Of a DNA stretch of 26,864 nucleotides, positions 1 through 9,212 are shown one piece after another (position 1 is the first letter of the stretch; each line of letters begins with the position of its first letter). The notes beneath the pieces were generated by a model. It was not told the DNA's origin, searched no databases, and was given only the letters and a program-made list of their open reading frames with translations. Source of the DNA: Gammaproteobacteria bacterium UBA1119. Its GTDB lineage: Bacteria > Pseudomonadota > Gammaproteobacteria > Pseudomonadales > Azotimanducaceae. The stretch lies in assembly GCA_002313255.1 (NCBI GenBank), contig DCBA01000121.1:40286-67149 (forward strand), written 5' to 3'. The translations under genes and the position numbers were made by a program.

Positions 1-1310
1 CCGTATCCCTTCAAGTTGGATTTTTCCATCAATTTCGCATATTGGCTCGACATGAGATGCGACTGCACCTGCGACATAAAGTCCATTGCGACAACTACTA
101 CAATCAGCAATGCTGTGCCCCCGAGCTGAAAGCTGACATCAAAGAAAACAATCATCAATTCGGGTAGCAGGCACACTGCCGTCACATACAATGCCCCAAA
201 AATCGTTAAGCGCGTCATCACTTCATCAAGATATTTCGCCGTTTGTTGACCAGGGCGTATCCCGGGGACATACCCACCTTGCCGCTTGAGATTGTCTGCC
301 ATGTCCTTCGGATCGAACTGAATAGCTGTATAGAAGAAACTAAAGAAAATGATCCCAGCCGCAAAGACCAGGATGTATAAGGGCTGTCCCGGAGTCAAAA
401 GCAATGAAATATCTTGTAACCAATCCCAACCAGGGTTTTGGCCAAACCATTGCGCTATCGACGCTGGCGCCATTATCAAACTACTAGCAAAAATCGCCGG
501 GATTACTCCTGCCATGTTGATCTTGAGAGGTAGATGGCTCGTCTGTGCTTGGTATAGGCGACGACCTTGTTGACGCTTCGCGTAATTGACGGTGATACGG
601 CGCTGGCCGCGCTCAATAAATACGACAAAGCCAACAATCAAAAACGCAATGCCTCCGATCAAAAGCAATACGATGATATTGATATCACCTTGTCTCGCTG
701 CCTCGAACGCTTGGCCAACCGCTGAGGGGAATCCAGAAACGATCCCAGAGAAAATGAGTAGGGAAATGCCGTTGCCGATTCCTCGTTCAGTGATCTGCTC
801 CCCAAGCCACATGACGAATAATGCACCTGTCACCAGCGTCGTAATAGATACGAAGTAGAACCCTGGACCCGGACTGAATGCCAAACCTTGTCCAGCCAAC
901 GTGCCTGTCAACGCCGTTCCCTGCACAAGACCTATCAATACAGTCCCGTATCGTGTGTATTGAGTGATCTTCCGGCGTCCCGCATCACCTTCTTTACGCA
1001 ACTGATTTAGCGACGGATACATCATGGTCATCAGATTCATGATGATGCTTGAGGTAATGTATGGCATTGGGCCGAGCGCAAGGATGCTCATCCGCTCAAG
1101 CGCCCCACCTGAAAACATGTTGAAAACGTCAAGGATCCCGCCCTGATTGGCTTCAAAAAGACTGCGTAATTGATCAGGGTTAATCCCAGGTACCGGAATA
1201 TGGGTGCCGATTCGGTAAACGAGTAATGCAAACAATACAAAAAACAGGCGCCCGCGCAGCTCAGAGAGGCCCGATTCAACACCCGCTAGTCCTTGTGTGG
1301 TCGTCGCCAT
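1..1310 (-). CDS. secY: SecY, protein translocase channel subunit (3' end cut by window)
   Basis: SecY forms the protein-conducting pore of the SecYEG translocon in the inner membrane and works with SecA and ribosomes. The reading frame opens at an ATG ([18 protein letters not shown]) and runs open for 436 complete codons to the window edge. The last readable residues are NLKGYG, which match the extreme C-terminus of E. coli SecY, so only one or two codons and the stop are probably missing. Visible family motifs include [11 protein letters not shown] after the plug region, [33 protein letters not shown] in a cytoplasmic loop, and [14 protein letters not shown], whose Arg lies in the loop that contacts SecA and ribosomes. 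Many hydrophobic stretches fit a ten-helix protein. It starts 12 nt after the rplO stop, with a weak GAG as ribosome site, so it is probably cotranscribed with the spc genes. Its partner secE lies at the other end of the window. Confidence 0.97.
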   Translation of the reverse strand, partial: MATTTQGLAGVESGLSELRGRLFFVLFALLVYRIGTHIPVPGINPDQLRSLFEANQGGILDVFNMFSGGALERMSILALGPMPYITSSIIMNLMTMMYPSLNQLRKEGDAGRRKITQYTRYGTVLIGLVQGTALTGTLAGQGLAFSPGPGFYFVSITTLVTGALFVMWLGEQITERGIGNGISLLIFSGIVSGFPSAVGQAFEAARQGDINIIVLLLIGGIAFLIVGFVVFIERGQRRITVNYAKRQQGRRLYQAQTSHLPLKINMAGVIPAIFASSLIMAPASIAQWFGQNPGWDWLQDISLLLTPGQPLYILVFAAGIIFFSFFYTAIQFDPKDMADNLKRQGGYVPGIRPGQQTAKYLDEVMTRLTIFGALYVTAVCLLPELMIVFFDVSFQLGGTALLIVVVVAMDFMSQVQSHLMSSQYAKLMEKSNLKGY

Positions 1311-1322
1311 TATTTCTCGCCG

Positions 1323-1763
1323 TTAACTCTCGCTCGCGATTGTTCCACCGGCCTTCTCAATAGCCGCACGGGCACCCCGAGTTACCCCGAGTCCCTTTAT
1401 CGTCATCGCCCGATGGATCTCTCCAGATAGGAAGACACGGGCACGTTTAACGTCTTTCGACAGGACGTTTGCGTCTTTAAGTGATTCGAGAGTGATTTCG
1501 TCACCCTTTATTCTATTAAGTTCCCCGACCCGAACCTCAGCCGTAACCCCTCCAATTCTTGAACGAAATCCAAACCTCGGGACGCGTCGTTGAAGAGGGA
1601 GCTGCCCGCCTTCAAACCCGACTCTCACTTTTCCCCCTGAACGCGACTTTTGCCCTTTGTGTCCGCGTCCACAGGTTTTCCCCTGCCCAGCCGAAACACC
1701 TCGACCGAATCGTTTACGGTGCTTCCGGCTCCCACGAGGAGGATTAATGTCGTTAAGCTTCAT
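1323..1763 (-). CDS. rplO: 50S ribosomal protein L15
   Basis: L15 binds 23S rRNA and acts late in assembly of the large subunit. The 146-residue product is close to the usual length of about 144. It begins [20 protein letters not shown], followed by the Gly/Arg/Lys-rich stretch [23 protein letters not shown] (partly shown) typical of the L15 N-terminal extension that threads into rRNA. A globular C-terminal half ends [10 protein letters not shown]. The ATG shares one base with the stop of rpmD (TAATG) and has a strong GGAGG six bases upstream. This arrangement suggests translational coupling. secY follows after 12 nt. Confidence 0.98.
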   Translation of the reverse strand: MKLNDINPPRGSRKHRKRFGRGVSAGQGKTCGRGHKGQKSRSGGKVRVGFEGGQLPLQRRVPRFGFRSRIGGVTAEVRVGELNRIKGDEITLESLKDANVLSKDVKRARVFLSGEIHRAMTIKGLGVTRGARAAIEKAGGTIASES

Positions 1764-1951
1764 TAATCGCCTCCGTCAACCTTAATCAGATAATCAATTT
1801 TATTGATCATCCCACGAACGGAAGCAGTATCTTCAACTTCAACTTCATCACCAATTCGCCTCAAGCCGAGACCAGAGACACACGCCTTATGCTTTTTTAA
1901 GCGACCCGCGGTGCTCTTAACAAGTTTGATTTTTACGCTCTTAACCGCCAT
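1763..1951 (-). CDS. rpmD: 50S ribosomal protein L30
   Basis: L30 is a small protein of the large ribosomal subunit. The 62-residue product matches the bacterial short form (E. coli 59 residues). The core [19 protein letters not shown] and the following [13 protein letters not shown] are the family signature. The ATG lies four bases after the rpsE stop, and the TAA stop overlaps the rplO start by one base. The small C-terminal addition, DGGD, is unremarkable. Confidence 0.97.
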   Translation of the reverse strand: MAVKSVKIKLVKSTAGRLKKHKACVSGLGLRRIGDEVEVEDTASVRGMINKIDYLIKVDGGD

Positions 1952-1955
1952 GTAG

Positions 1956-2459
1956 TTACGCCACTAGTTCGTCCATGGTTTTGCCACGTTTCGCAGCGAC
2001 AACGCCCGGTGAGCGCATAGTACAAAGGCCTTCGTATGTCGCTCGTACAACGTTTATCGGACTCGTCGATCCGTAACATTTTGCTAAGACATTGCGAACA
2101 CCCACCGCCTCGAGAACCGCTCGCATGGTTGCGCCGGCGATCACTCCCGTGCCTTCCGACGCAGGTTGCATGTATATGGTCGACGCACCGTGACGAGCAG
2201 TAATCGGATACCAAAGCGTATTTCCGTTCAACTCAATATCGACCATGCCGCGACGCGCAGCCTCCATCGCCTTCTGAATGGCTAGCGGGACTTCACGCGC
2301 TTTACCACGTCCAAATCCGATCCGACCCGCTCCGTCCCCAACAACCGACAGTGCGGTAAAACCAAAAATTCGCCCACCTTTAACCACTTTCGCGACTCGG
2401 TTAACTTGAATCAGTTTTTCAACAATGCCTTCTTCTTTAATCTCTTCCGAATAGGCCAT
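1956..2459 (-). CDS. rpsE: 30S ribosomal protein S5
   Basis: S5 sits on the solvent side of the 30S subunit and affects decoding fidelity and helicase activity at the mRNA entry. The product has 167 residues, equal to the E. coli length. An N-terminal double-stranded RNA-binding-like domain contains [20 protein letters not shown], and the C-terminal domain contains [21 protein letters not shown] and [15 protein letters not shown]. The position before VKGG reads AKV where E. coli has SKT, near the loop where spectinomycin resistance mutations occur; I draw no resistance conclusion. The ATG has GGAG eight bases upstream and sits two bases after the rplR stop. Confidence 0.98.
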   Translation of the reverse strand: MAYSEEIKEEGIVEKLIQVNRVAKVVKGGRIFGFTALSVVGDGAGRIGFGRGKAREVPLAIQKAMEAARRGMVDIELNGNTLWYPITARHGASTIYMQPASEGTGVIAGATMRAVLEAVGVRNVLAKCYGSTSPINVVRATYEGLCTMRSPGVVAAKRGKTMDELVA

Positions 2460-2461
2460 AG

Positions 2462-2812
2462 CTAGAACTCCAATCCGCCTTTGCGCGCAGCTGCAGCAAG
2501 TGCTTTTACGCGACCATGGTATTTGTATCCAGAACGGTCGAAAGCAACCCGATCGACCCCGACCTTCTTCGCCCGCAACGCAATTAAATCCCCCACTTTA
2601 CCAGCCGCTTCCACATTTCCGGTGTTATCCCCACGTAAACTCGGATCAAGCGTCGACGCTTGGGCAAGAATGCGGTCTCCTTCTGGAGATACAACCTGTG
2701 CATACATGTGTTTGGCCGATCGATGGACAGTCAATCTCGTCGCGCGTTTTTCGCGCATTTGCATTCGCCCCTTCCGGGCTCGCCTCATTCGCGATTTTAT
2801 TTTTGAATCCAT
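2462..2812 (-). CDS. rplR: 50S ribosomal protein L18
   Basis: L18 binds 5S rRNA together with L5 and L25 in the central protuberance. The 116-residue product is one residue from the E. coli length. It has a very basic N-terminus ([19 protein letters not shown]) and the conserved core [16 protein letters not shown], and ends with the family-typical [15 protein letters not shown]. The ATG lies two bases after the rplF stop and has only an A-rich, poor Shine-Dalgarno sequence, so its translation probably depends on ribosomes finishing rplF. Confidence 0.98.
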   Translation of the reverse strand: MDSKIKSRMRRARKGRMQMREKRATRLTVHRSAKHMYAQVVSPEGDRILAQASTLDPSLRGDNTGNVEAAGKVGDLIALRAKKVGVDRVAFDRSGYKYHGRVKALAAAARKGGLEF

Positions 2813-2814
2813 TA

Positions 2815-3342
2815 TTATTTCTTTTTCGCTTCTTTCCTGCGTACACGCTCTCCGGCATACCGAACCCCCTTACCCTTGTAGGGTTCGGGCGGGCGATACG
2901 AACGTATCTCCGCAGACGCTTGGCCAACTAGCTGTTTATCAATTCCACTCACCACGATTTCTGTCTGACTCGGAGTCGTGATCTCGAGGCCGTCGGGGAT
3001 TTCATAATCAACCGGATGAGAAAATCCTAGCTGCATCGTCAATTTGTTACCTCTTGCCTGCGCACGATATCCCACCCCCAACAATTCCAGTCTCTTTTCC
3101 CAACCCTCGTTAACGCCTTGAACCACGTTATTGACCAGCGCTCTAGTGGTCCCCGCCATGGCCCATCCTTCACGTGAACTCGCTTTGAAAACCAATTCAT
3201 TGTTATTCTGTTCGACTTCGACATTGTCCGCTAAAGGAACCGTCAATTCGCCTTTACTCCCCTTCACCTTTATCCCCGCTTCGGTGACACTAGCCTCAAC
3301 ACCTTGCGGCAATTCAACAGGACTTTTAGCTACACGCGACAC
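2815..3342 (-). CDS. rplF: 50S ribosomal protein L6
   Basis: L6 is a two-domain protein near the factor-binding site of the 50S subunit. The 175-residue product (E. coli 177) begins [15 protein letters not shown] and carries the C-terminal signature of family L6 in [20 protein letters not shown] followed by [15 protein letters not shown]. The start is a GTG. An ATG two bases upstream in another frame meets a stop after four codons, so the GTG, with GAGG five bases upstream, is the supported start. It follows rpsH after 9 nt. Confidence 0.97.
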   Translation of the reverse strand: MSRVAKSPVELPQGVEASVTEAGIKVKGSKGELTVPLADNVEVEQNNNELVFKASSREGWAMAGTTRALVNNVVQGVNEGWEKRLELLGVGYRAQARGNKLTMQLGFSHPVDYEIPDGLEITTPSQTEIVVSGIDKQLVGQASAEIRSYRPPEPYKGKGVRYAGERVRRKEAKKK

Positions 3343-3351
3343 ATTAACCTC

Positions 3352-3744
3352 TCAAAAAACCGTGCAAAGCACCTCGCCGCCAATACCTTCTCGGCGAGCC
3401 GCTTGATCCGTGATGACTCCTTTATTGGTACTCACAATCGCAATGCCCAATCCACCCTTCACTCGGGGTAGGCGCTCGGCATCTCTATAAATTCGCAATC
3501 CCGGACGACTAATCCGAGCAATTTCTTCGATCACTGGAGTGCCCTCGTGGTATTTAAGCGCAATCGAAAGCTCGGGCTTGACGTCGCTTTCAACATGAAA
3601 ATCCTTGATGTAGCCCTCGGCCCTAAGCACCTCACAAATCGCAATCTTTAATCTTGAACTCGGCATCGAGACATTGGCACGACTAGCGAATTGAGCATTA
3701 CGAATCCGCGTCAACAAGTCTGCGATAGGGTCTTGTAAACTCAC
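3352..3744 (-). CDS. rpsH: 30S ribosomal protein S8
   Basis: S8 is a primary 16S rRNA-binding protein and, in E. coli, the translational repressor of the spc operon. From the GTG chosen here the product has 130 residues, exactly the E. coli length, and begins [16 protein letters not shown], which aligns end to end with the E. coli N-terminus. A longer reading from a TTG nine bases upstream would overlap rpsN and add three residues with no support. The C-terminal rRNA-binding signature is visible in [20 protein letters not shown] and GGEVLCTVF. The ribosome site is weak. The start lies two bases after the rpsN stop, so coupling is likely. Confidence 0.95.
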   Translation of the reverse strand: MSLQDPIADLLTRIRNAQFASRANVSMPSSRLKIAICEVLRAEGYIKDFHVESDVKPELSIALKYHEGTPVIEEIARISRPGLRIYRDAERLPRVKGGLGIAIVSTNKGVITDQAARREGIGGEVLCTVF

Positions 3745-3746
3745 GG

Positions 3747-4052
3747 CTACCAACTTGCCTTAACTAACCCTGGGACGTCGCCACGCATCGCCGCCTCTCT
3801 TAGTTTCGTGCGAGCTAGTCCGAACTTTCGATAGACAGCTCTGGGGCGACCTGTTATTCCACAACGGCTCCGCTGCCGAACCGGGCTCGCATTGCGGGGT
3901 AATTTTTGTAGCTGTATTTGAGCTTCCCAGTGTTCATCATCCGTCGCCGAACGGTCATTGATAATCTCTTTTAGAGCAGCTCTTTTAACAGCATATTTAG
4001 CAACCGTCCGCGCACGCTTCTTTTCTCGTTGGATCATTGAAAGCTTCGCCAT
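3747..4052 (-). CDS. rpsN: 30S ribosomal protein S14 (zinc-independent type)
   Basis: S14 is a late-assembling protein of the 30S head. The product is 101 residues, as in E. coli. The C-terminal region [20 protein letters not shown] and [18 protein letters not shown] is diagnostic. Only one Cys is present in that region, so it lacks the paired CxxC motifs of the zinc-binding short form and is the long C-minus type. The start ATG has AGGAG six bases upstream and lies two bases after the rplE stop. Confidence 0.98.
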   Translation of the reverse strand: MAKLSMIQREKKRARTVAKYAVKRAALKEIINDRSATDDEHWEAQIQLQKLPRNASPVRQRSRCGITGRPRAVYRKFGLARTKLREAAMRGDVPGLVKASW

Positions 4053-4054
4053 GA

Positions 4055-4594
4055 TCAGCTCCTAAAAGGGAAATTGAAGGCTCTAAGTAACTCGAGTCCG
4101 GCTTCGTCCGTTGCAGCGCTATTTGTGACGGTCACGTCTAGACCGCGGATTTTGTCGATCTGATCGTAATCGATTTCAGGGAAGATAATTTGCTCCGCAA
4201 TACCCATCGAAAAGTTCCCATGCCCGTCAAACGAATTAGGGTTTAATCCGCGAAAATCCCGCATGCGGGGAATGGCGATACTAATCAGCCGCTCAACAAA
4301 TTCGTACATGCGCCGACGACGCAGAGTTACTTTACAACCGATCGGATAGCCCTCCCGAATCTTAAATGCGGCCTCCGACTTGCGTGCTTTTGTAATTAAA
4401 GGCTGTTGCCCAGAGATTCGACTCAGGTCGCTCACCGCACTATCCATGATTTTACGATCTGCAAGAGCTTCGCCGACACCCATGTTAAGCGTAACCTTCG
4501 TCAGACAAGGCACTTGCATGGGCGAGCTATACCCGTATTGCTTCTGTAGTGCAGGACGAATCTCTTGAATATACTTTTCTTGCAACGTGTTCAT
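4055..4594 (-). CDS. rplE: 50S ribosomal protein L5
   Basis: L5 binds 5S rRNA and contacts the P-site tRNA and S13. The product is 179 residues, equal to the E. coli length. Family motifs include [39 protein letters not shown] and [18 protein letters not shown]. The ATG follows the rplX TAG stop with no base between. In E. coli the S8 repressor target lies around the rplX/rplE junction. With no intergenic space here, any such RNA element would have to be formed by coding sequence. Confidence 0.98.
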   Translation of the reverse strand: MNTLQEKYIQEIRPALQKQYGYSSPMQVPCLTKVTLNMGVGEALADRKIMDSAVSDLSRISGQQPLITKARKSEAAFKIREGYPIGCKVTLRRRRMYEFVERLISIAIPRMRDFRGLNPNSFDGHGNFSMGIAEQIIFPEIDYDQIDKIRGLDVTVTNSAATDEAGLELLRAFNFPFRS

Positions 4595-4909
4595 CTATTC
4601 ATCAACCAATCTTCCGTCCGACTTGAAAACTCGAACCTTTTTCCCATCGTCCGTTCGAATACCGACACGATCAGCCGTATCGGTCGAATCGTTGTATATC
4701 GCTAGGTTGGAACGGTGTATCGGCGCCTCACGATCGACAATACCACCACGCTCCCCAGACTGTGGATTTCCACGTTGATGTTTCTTCACTAAGTTCACCC
4801 CTGAAACGACAACACGATCGTTGGCTAATATTTCGACTATCGCCCCTCGTTTACCCTTATCCCGTCCAGCGATGACGATAACCTCATCTTCTTTACGCAT
4901 TTTTCTCAT
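4595..4909 (-). CDS. rplX: 50S ribosomal protein L24
   Basis: L24 starts assembly of the 50S subunit by binding the 5' part of 23S rRNA. A KOW-type motif is visible near the N-terminus in [20 protein letters not shown], followed by [17 protein letters not shown] and the C-terminal [17 protein letters not shown]. The frame is open much further upstream into rplN, but homology starts at [12 protein letters not shown], so the ATG chosen gives 104 residues, the E. coli length. An ATG three codons later is also possible. It begins 13 nt after the rplN stop. Confidence 0.95.
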   Translation of the reverse strand: MRKMRKEDEVIVIAGRDKGKRGAIVEILANDRVVVSGVNLVKKHQRGNPQSGERGGIVDREAPIHRSNLAIYNDSTDTADRVGIRTDDGKKVRVFKSDGRLVDE

Positions 4910-4922
4910 TACGTTTACCGTG

Positions 4923-5291
4923 TCACAGCACTTCAGGGGCAAGTGAAATAATTCGCATAAAATGCTCTGTCCGCAGTTCTCTCGTGACGGGACCAAAAAT
5001 CCGCGTGCCTACCGGCTGAAGCTGCGGATTCAACAAAACTGCGGCGTTCTGATCAAAACGAATCACGGAGCCGTCGCTACGTCGCACACCTTTCTTCGTG
5101 CGAACAACTACTGCCTCCATTACTTGCCCTTTACTAACTCTTCCTCGCGGGATCGCCTCTTTAACCGTAACCTTAATGACATCCCCAATTCCGGCGTAAC
5201 GTCGGTGCGAACCACCAAGCACCTTGATGCACTGGACACGCCGGGCACCACTGTTGTCGGCGATTTCGAGCATTGTTTCTGCCTGAATCAT
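4923..5291 (-). CDS. rplN: 50S ribosomal protein L14
   Basis: L14 lies at the subunit interface and forms an intersubunit bridge with 16S rRNA. The product is 122 residues and begins [19 protein letters not shown]. The signature region [19 protein letters not shown] and the ending [12 protein letters not shown] agree with the family over the full length. The ATG overlaps the rpsQ stop (ATGA), so there is no intergenic space for the promoter that starts the spc operon in E. coli. Confidence 0.98.
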   Translation of the reverse strand: MIQAETMLEIADNSGARRVQCIKVLGGSHRRYAGIGDVIKVTVKEAIPRGRVSKGQVMEAVVVRTKKGVRRSDGSVIRFDQNAAVLLNPQLQPVGTRIFGPVTRELRTEHFMRIISLAPEVL

Positions 5292-5566
5292 CCCGCATCT
5301 ACCCGGATAGCACGCTTGTCAATAGATTCTAGACACCAACTCTTTGTTTTCGAAAAAGGTCGCGTTTCAACGACACTGACTAAGTCGCCTACCTTGCAAT
5401 CATTGTTTTCGTCGTGAGCCGAAACCTTAGCCGACCGCCGAATGTATTTCCCGTAGATAGGGTGCTTCACTTGGCGTTCGATACGAACAACCACAGTTTT
5501 GTCCATACCGTCCGAGACCACCACACCAGAAATTACTCGATTCTTGCGCTCGGACATCTCAGACAC
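5288..5566 (-). CDS. rpsQ: 30S ribosomal protein S17
   Basis: S17 is a primary 16S rRNA-binding protein of OB-fold type. The core [34 protein letters not shown] and [11 protein letters not shown] is diagnostic. I use a GTG start giving 92 residues, because GGAG lies seven bases upstream of it. This start overlaps the end of rpmC by 8 nt. The alternative is an ATG three codons later, one base after the rpmC stop, with no recognisable ribosome site; it would give 89 residues, nearer the E. coli length of 84. Confidence 0.95.
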   Translation of the reverse strand: MSEMSERKNRVISGVVVSDGMDKTVVVRIERQVKHPIYGKYIRRSAKVSAHDENNDCKVGDLVSVVETRPFSKTKSWCLESIDKRAIRVDAG

Positions 5567-5750
5567 TTTGTTTCTCCGTGATCAATGTTTTTACCCGCGC
5601 GATGTCCCTTTTCGTTTCGCCAATAAGGTGAGTTTGGGGGAGTTGCTCACTTGCCCTTTGCATCCGCAAATTAAAATGGTCCTTTCTCAATTTGACGAGC
5701 TCGGTTTGGAGTTCGTCTACGTTCTTTTCTCTCAACTCTTCCGTTTTCAT
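5559..5750 (-). CDS. rpmC: 50S ribosomal protein L29
   Basis: L29 is a small alpha-helical hairpin protein at the polypeptide exit, next to L23. From the ATG used here the product is 63 residues, the E. coli length, beginning [19 protein letters not shown] and containing [13 protein letters not shown] and [16 protein letters not shown] one codon upstream is possible but would only add a Met. The ATG overlaps the rplP stop as ATGA, and no strong ribosome site is seen, which suggests reinitiation after rplP. Confidence 0.96.
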   Translation of the reverse strand: MKTEELREKNVDELQTELVKLRKDHFNLRMQRASEQLPQTHLIGETKRDIARVKTLITEKQSV

Positions 5751-6163
5751 CACATTGCCGACCGTCGAACAATCGTCGTTGCAAAAGGAAGCTTAGATGC
5801 CGCAAGCGTCAATGCAGCACGCGCTACATCCTCCGGTACTCCTTCCATCTCGTAAAGCACACGACCGGGTTGAATCTGTGCGACCCAATATTCCACTGCA
5901 CCCTTCCCCTTGCCCTGGCGCACCTCAAGAGGTTTCTTTGTTATTGGCTTATCCGGGAAGACGCGTATCCATATCTTGCCGCCACGTTGGACGTGTCGCG
6001 TCATCGCGCGCCGTCCTGCTTCTATCTGTCGTGCCGTCAGGCGACCGCGACCGGTAGCCTTGAGGCCATACTCGCCAAAACTCACCCTGCCACCACGAAC
6101 AGCGAGACCTCGATTACGACCTTTTTGGGTCTTTCTGAAACGTGTCCTCTTGGGTTGAAGCAT
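5750..6163 (-). CDS. rplP: 50S ribosomal protein L16
   Basis: L16 binds near the A-site tRNA elbow and the peptidyl transferase centre. The product is 137 residues (E. coli 136). It begins [19 protein letters not shown]. The family signatures [19 protein letters not shown] and [19 protein letters not shown] are present, followed by the [12 protein letters not shown] segment that reaches toward the active centre. The ATG has AGGA eight bases upstream and follows rpsC after 10 nt. Confidence 0.98.
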   Translation of the reverse strand: MLQPKRTRFRKTQKGRNRGLAVRGGRVSFGEYGLKATGRGRLTARQIEAGRRAMTRHVQRGGKIWIRVFPDKPITKKPLEVRQGKGKGAVEYWVAQIQPGRVLYEMEGVPEDVARAALTLAASKLPFATTIVRRSAM

Positions 6164-6173
6164 TAATCAAGTC

Positions 6174-6848
6174 CTAAGCGCTGACCGCCGGAGAGATGTC
6201 CCCAAATTCATCTTCTTCAACTCCAATGATTTCGCCTTTAAAGATCCAGACTTTGACGCCCAAAATGCCATAAGTCGTCTTTGCCTCGGCCGTTGCATAA
6301 TCAATGTCCGCCCGAAGCGTATGCAGTGGTACACGCCCCTCGAGGTATGTCTCCGAGCGTGCTATATCGGCCCCTCCAAGGCGGCCTGCTACTCGAACCT
6401 TGATGCCTTTTGCGCCTAATCGCATCGCATTCTGAATTACTCGCCTCATCGCTCGTCTAAATTGAACGCGTCGCTCGAGTTGTTGCGCCACATTCTGAGC
6501 AACGAGCAAAGAATCAATCTCCGGCTTCCGAATTTCCTCCACATTGACGTGTACGGCCATTCCCATCATTCGCGTCAAAATGACACGCAACTTCTCCACA
6601 TCTTCTCCTTTTTTTCCGATGACGATGCCCGGGCGAGCGGTAAATATGGAGACCCGTGCTGTTTGTGCCGGTCGTTCGATCTCGATACGACTTACTGACG
6701 CTTGCGACAAGCGTTCTCGGAGAAAAGAGCGCACCTGAAGATCATTCAATAAGTATTCAGCATACGTTTGTTTTTCCGCATACCACACCGACGTGTGTTC
6801 CTTAACGATGCCTAACCGCATTCCAGTTGGATTAACTTTTTGTCCCAT
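6174..6848 (-). CDS. rpsC: 30S ribosomal protein S3
   Basis: S3 lies at the mRNA entry channel and takes part in mRNA unwinding. The product is 224 residues (E. coli 233). It begins [24 protein letters not shown]-binding domain is visible with the GxxG loop in [18 protein letters not shown], and the C-terminal domain contains [20 protein letters not shown] and [17 protein letters not shown]. The C-terminal tail is shorter than in E. coli. The start has AGG eight bases upstream and follows rplV after 9 nt. Confidence 0.98.
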   Translation of the reverse strand: MGQKVNPTGMRLGIVKEHTSVWYAEKQTYAEYLLNDLQVRSFLRERLSQASVSRIEIERPAQTARVSIFTARPGIVIGKKGEDVEKLRVILTRMMGMAVHVNVEEIRKPEIDSLLVAQNVAQQLERRVQFRRAMRRVIQNAMRLGAKGIKVRVAGRLGGADIARSETYLEGRVPLHTLRADIDYATAEAKTTYGILGVKVWIFKGEIIGVEEDEFGDISPAVSA

Positions 6849-6857
6849 ACGAATTAC

Positions 6858-7193
6858 CTAACCTTCATCCGTCAGGGTGACGGTGACATGACACGAACGT
6901 TTCAGAATCCGATCGGCGCGACCTCGCGCGCGGGGTCGAATTCGCTTCATAGTTGCACCCGCGTTGACATACACCTCTGCTACCATTAGTTCGTCAATGT
7001 CCGCCCCTTCGTTATGCTCAGCGTTGTGGATAGCAGATTCGAGCACCTTCCTAACTAATCGTGCGCCCTTTTGAGACGCAAACGTTAACGTACTAAGTGC
7101 CTCGTCTACTGATTTGCCACGTATCTGATCGACGACCAAACGCGCTTTCTGGGGCGAAAGGGGAAGCTTTCTCGCGGTTGCTCCTACCAGCAT
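6858..7193 (-). CDS. rplV: 50S ribosomal protein L22
   Basis: L22 lines the nascent-peptide exit tunnel, and its beta-hairpin is a site of macrolide resistance mutations. The frame is open upstream into rpsS, but homology begins at the ATG used here ([20 protein letters not shown]), giving 111 residues (E. coli 110). The signature [19 protein letters not shown] and the tunnel hairpin [18 protein letters not shown] look wild type. The Shine-Dalgarno GAGG eight bases upstream includes part of the rpsS stop region, and only 10 nt separate the genes. Confidence 0.95.
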   Translation of the reverse strand: MLVGATARKLPLSPQKARLVVDQIRGKSVDEALSTLTFASQKGARLVRKVLESAIHNAEHNEGADIDELMVAEVYVNAGATMKRIRPRARGRADRILKRSCHVTVTLTDEG

Positions 7194-7203
7194 ATCGATA
7201 TCC

Positions 7204-7479
7204 TCAACGTTGTGCCCTGCGATCACCCGCGTGTCCTCTAAAAGTTCGCGTAGGCGCAAACTCGCCCAATTTATGACCAACCATATCTTCTGAAATGAAA
7301 ATCGGAATGTGCTGTCGGCCGTTATGTACCGAAATTGTTAAACCAACCATATCGGGCATGACCATCGAGCGACGCGACCACGTTTTGATAGGCCGTTTGT
7401 CATTGGTCTCTTTCGCCTTTTCAACTTTCTTCATTAAGTGTAAATCAACAAAAGGCCCTTTACGCAAAGATCGAGGCAC
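7204..7479 (-). CDS. rpsS: 30S ribosomal protein S19
   Basis: S19 sits in the 30S head and forms part of a bridge to the 50S subunit with S13. Homology begins at a GTG ([19 protein letters not shown]), giving 91 residues against 92 in E. coli. The frame extends far upstream into rplB but that part has no S19 similarity. The signature is [20 protein letters not shown] and [11 protein letters not shown], and the end reads [19 protein letters not shown]. The GTG has GGAG eight bases upstream and comes four bases after the rplB stop. Confidence 0.95.
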   Translation of the reverse strand: MPRSLRKGPFVDLHLMKKVEKAKETNDKRPIKTWSRRSMVMPDMVGLTISVHNGRQHIPIFISEDMVGHKLGEFAPTRTFRGHAGDRRAQR

Positions 7480-7483
7480 TGTT

Positions 7484-8311
7484 CTATCTCCTTCCGCGCC
7501 GACGTACGATGAGCTTATCGGTCCGTTTATTCTTTCGAGTTTTGTATCCTTTGGTCGGCACTCCCGTGGGAGATACCGGATGCCGTCCCCCTGAAGATTT
7601 TCCTTCGCCACCTCCATGAGGATGATCTACGGGATTCATCGCAACGCCGCGAACTGTCGGGCGTACGCCACGCCATCTTTTCGCTCCCGCCTTACCGAAC
7701 GAACGCAGATTGTGCTCGCCACTTCCTACTTCTCCTATCGTCGCTCGACAATCGGCCAATACGCGTCGCATTTCACCCGAGCGCAGACGCAGCGTCGCAT
7801 ACGATCCTTCACGTGCGACCAATTGAGCGGAAGAACCAGCGCTTCGCACCATCTGTGCACCTTTATCGGGTTTGAGCTCGATGCAATGAATGACGCTGCC
7901 CAGCGGAATACTTTTCAGAGCCATGGCATTACCCGGACGAACAGGCGCTGAAGCACCAGACATAAGTTCGTCTCCCACCTTCAAGGACCGCGCAGCAATG
8001 ATGTAACGGCGCTCGCCGTCGGCGTATTTCAATAAAGCGATATTAGCGGTTCGATTCGGATCGTATTCGAGTCGCTCCACCCACGCTCGAATGCCATCTT
8101 TATTCCTCTTAAAATCAATTTTTCGATAGTGTTGCTTATGTCCACCACCGCGATGGCGGACAGTGATTCGTCCTGCAGAATTACGTCCACCAGTCGCACT
8201 TTGGGGCTCGGTAAGTCGTTTGTAAGGAGTGCCCTTATGTAAATCAGGATGCACTACCCGAATCACGAAGCGTCTTCCTGCGGAGGTTGGTTTTGCCTTG
8301 ACGACTGGCAT
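7484..8311 (-). CDS. rplB: 50S ribosomal protein L2
   Basis: L2 is a primary 23S rRNA-binding protein needed for subunit association and peptidyl transferase activity. From the ATG used here the product is 275 residues (E. coli 273) and begins [15 protein letters not shown]. The conserved segments [20 protein letters not shown] and [14 protein letters not shown] are present. The latter holds the His that has been linked to peptidyl transferase function in E. coli. The ATG shares one base with the rplW stop (TGATG). A TTG one codon upstream is rejected by alignment. Confidence 0.98.
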   Translation of the reverse strand: MPVVKAKPTSAGRRFVIRVVHPDLHKGTPYKRLTEPQSATGGRNSAGRITVRHRGGGHKQHYRKIDFKRNKDGIRAWVERLEYDPNRTANIALLKYADGERRYIIAARSLKVGDELMSGASAPVRPGNAMALKSIPLGSVIHCIELKPDKGAQMVRSAGSSAQLVAREGSYATLRLRSGEMRRVLADCRATIGEVGSGEHNLRSFGKAGAKRWRGVRPTVRGVAMNPVDHPHGGGEGKSSGGRHPVSPTGVPTKGYKTRKNKRTDKLIVRRRGRR

Positions 8312-8610
8312 CAACCAGCGTCCTCGGTGAAATCAATTTCTTGACCTTCAGCCACCCGAACGTACGCTTTTTTCCAGTTCTTAGAGCGCGATGGTCCTCG
8401 AACAGTACGTTTTATTTTTCCTTTCACATTTACGGTCGTAACGTTTTCGACCGATACTTCAAAAATCGTCTCCACCGCGCGCTTGATCTCAAACTTTGTA
8501 GCATCCGATGCAACCTTGAACGCGTATTGATTTGACCGCTCACCCATAACGGATACTTTTTCCGAGATGTGCGGCTCGCGAAGCACGTTGTATAGCCGAT
8601 CGGGATTCAT
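8311..8610 (-). CDS. rplW: 50S ribosomal protein L23
   Basis: L23 lies at the exit tunnel and is the docking site for trigger factor and SRP. The product is 99 residues (E. coli 100). It begins [20 protein letters not shown], continues with the conserved [20 protein letters not shown] and [16 protein letters not shown], and has the basic loop [16 protein letters not shown]. The start overlaps the rplD stop by four bases (ATGA), a coupling arrangement repeated at the rplC/rplD boundary. Confidence 0.98.
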   Translation of the reverse strand: MNPDRLYNVLREPHISEKVSVMGERSNQYAFKVASDATKFEIKRAVETIFEVSVENVTTVNVKGKIKRTVRGPSRSKNWKKAYVRVAEGQEIDFTEDAG

Positions 8611-9212
8611 ACTAATGTCTCTTCCACATCCTTAAGAGCATCGACAGTCATAAGTACTTTCTCATGACTAATCAAACTGACCGGATCAATACTTTTGATA
8701 TCCAGAATGCTGACTGCCTTGAGGTTCCGTGCAGCAAGGACAAGCGAACTGTTTAATTTATGATCCACGATGAGTACGTCTTTAAGATCCATTTCACTCA
8801 ACTTGTCTACTAACGCCTTTGTTTTATGGGTATCTAGGGAAAATTCTTTCACGACCAGCAATCGATCTTGGCGAATCAGTTCAGAAAGGATGCATCGCAG
8901 CGCACCCCTATACATCTTGCGATTTACTTTCTGCGAAAAATCCCTTGGTTTCGACGGGAACGCTCGCCCACCTCCGCGCCAAATTGGGCTTCTTATCGAA
9001 CCCGCTCGCGCTCTACCTGTACCTTTTTGCCGCCAGGGTTTTCTTCCGCCACCGCGGACTTCCGCGCGTGTTTTTTGGGAGCTCGAACCGCTCCGTCCTG
9101 CCGCCATAAAGGCAGTGACGACTTGGTGAACCAACGCTTCATTGTATTCTCGACCGAAGGCGACTTCTGAAAGTTCCACCGATTCATCACCAGATAGGAG
9201 CGACACATTCAT
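8607..9212 (-). CDS. rplD: 50S ribosomal protein L4
   Basis: L4 has a globular domain on the 50S surface and a long loop forming the tunnel constriction with L22. In E. coli it also represses the S10 operon. The product is 201 residues, the same as E. coli. The tunnel loop [19 protein letters not shown], including the Lys altered in some erythromycin-resistant mutants, is wild type. The globular C-terminal half contains [20 protein letters not shown]. The ATG overlaps the rplC stop by four bases (ATGA). Confidence 0.98.
   Translation of the reverse strand: MNVSLLSGDESVELSEVAFGREYNEALVHQVVTAFMAAGRSGSSSQKTRAEVRGGGRKPWRQKGTGRARAGSIRSPIWRGGGRAFPSKPRDFSQKVNRKMYRGALRCILSELIRQDRLLVVKEFSLDTHKTKALVDKLSEMDLKDVLIVDHKLNSSLVLAARNLKAVSILDIKSIDPVSLISHEKVLMTVDALKDVEETLV

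Noticed and set aside
349..858. Two plus-strand frames opposite secY
   Set aside because: They lie fully within secY on the opposite strand. Hydrophobic and basic patches come from the complement of membrane-helix codons.
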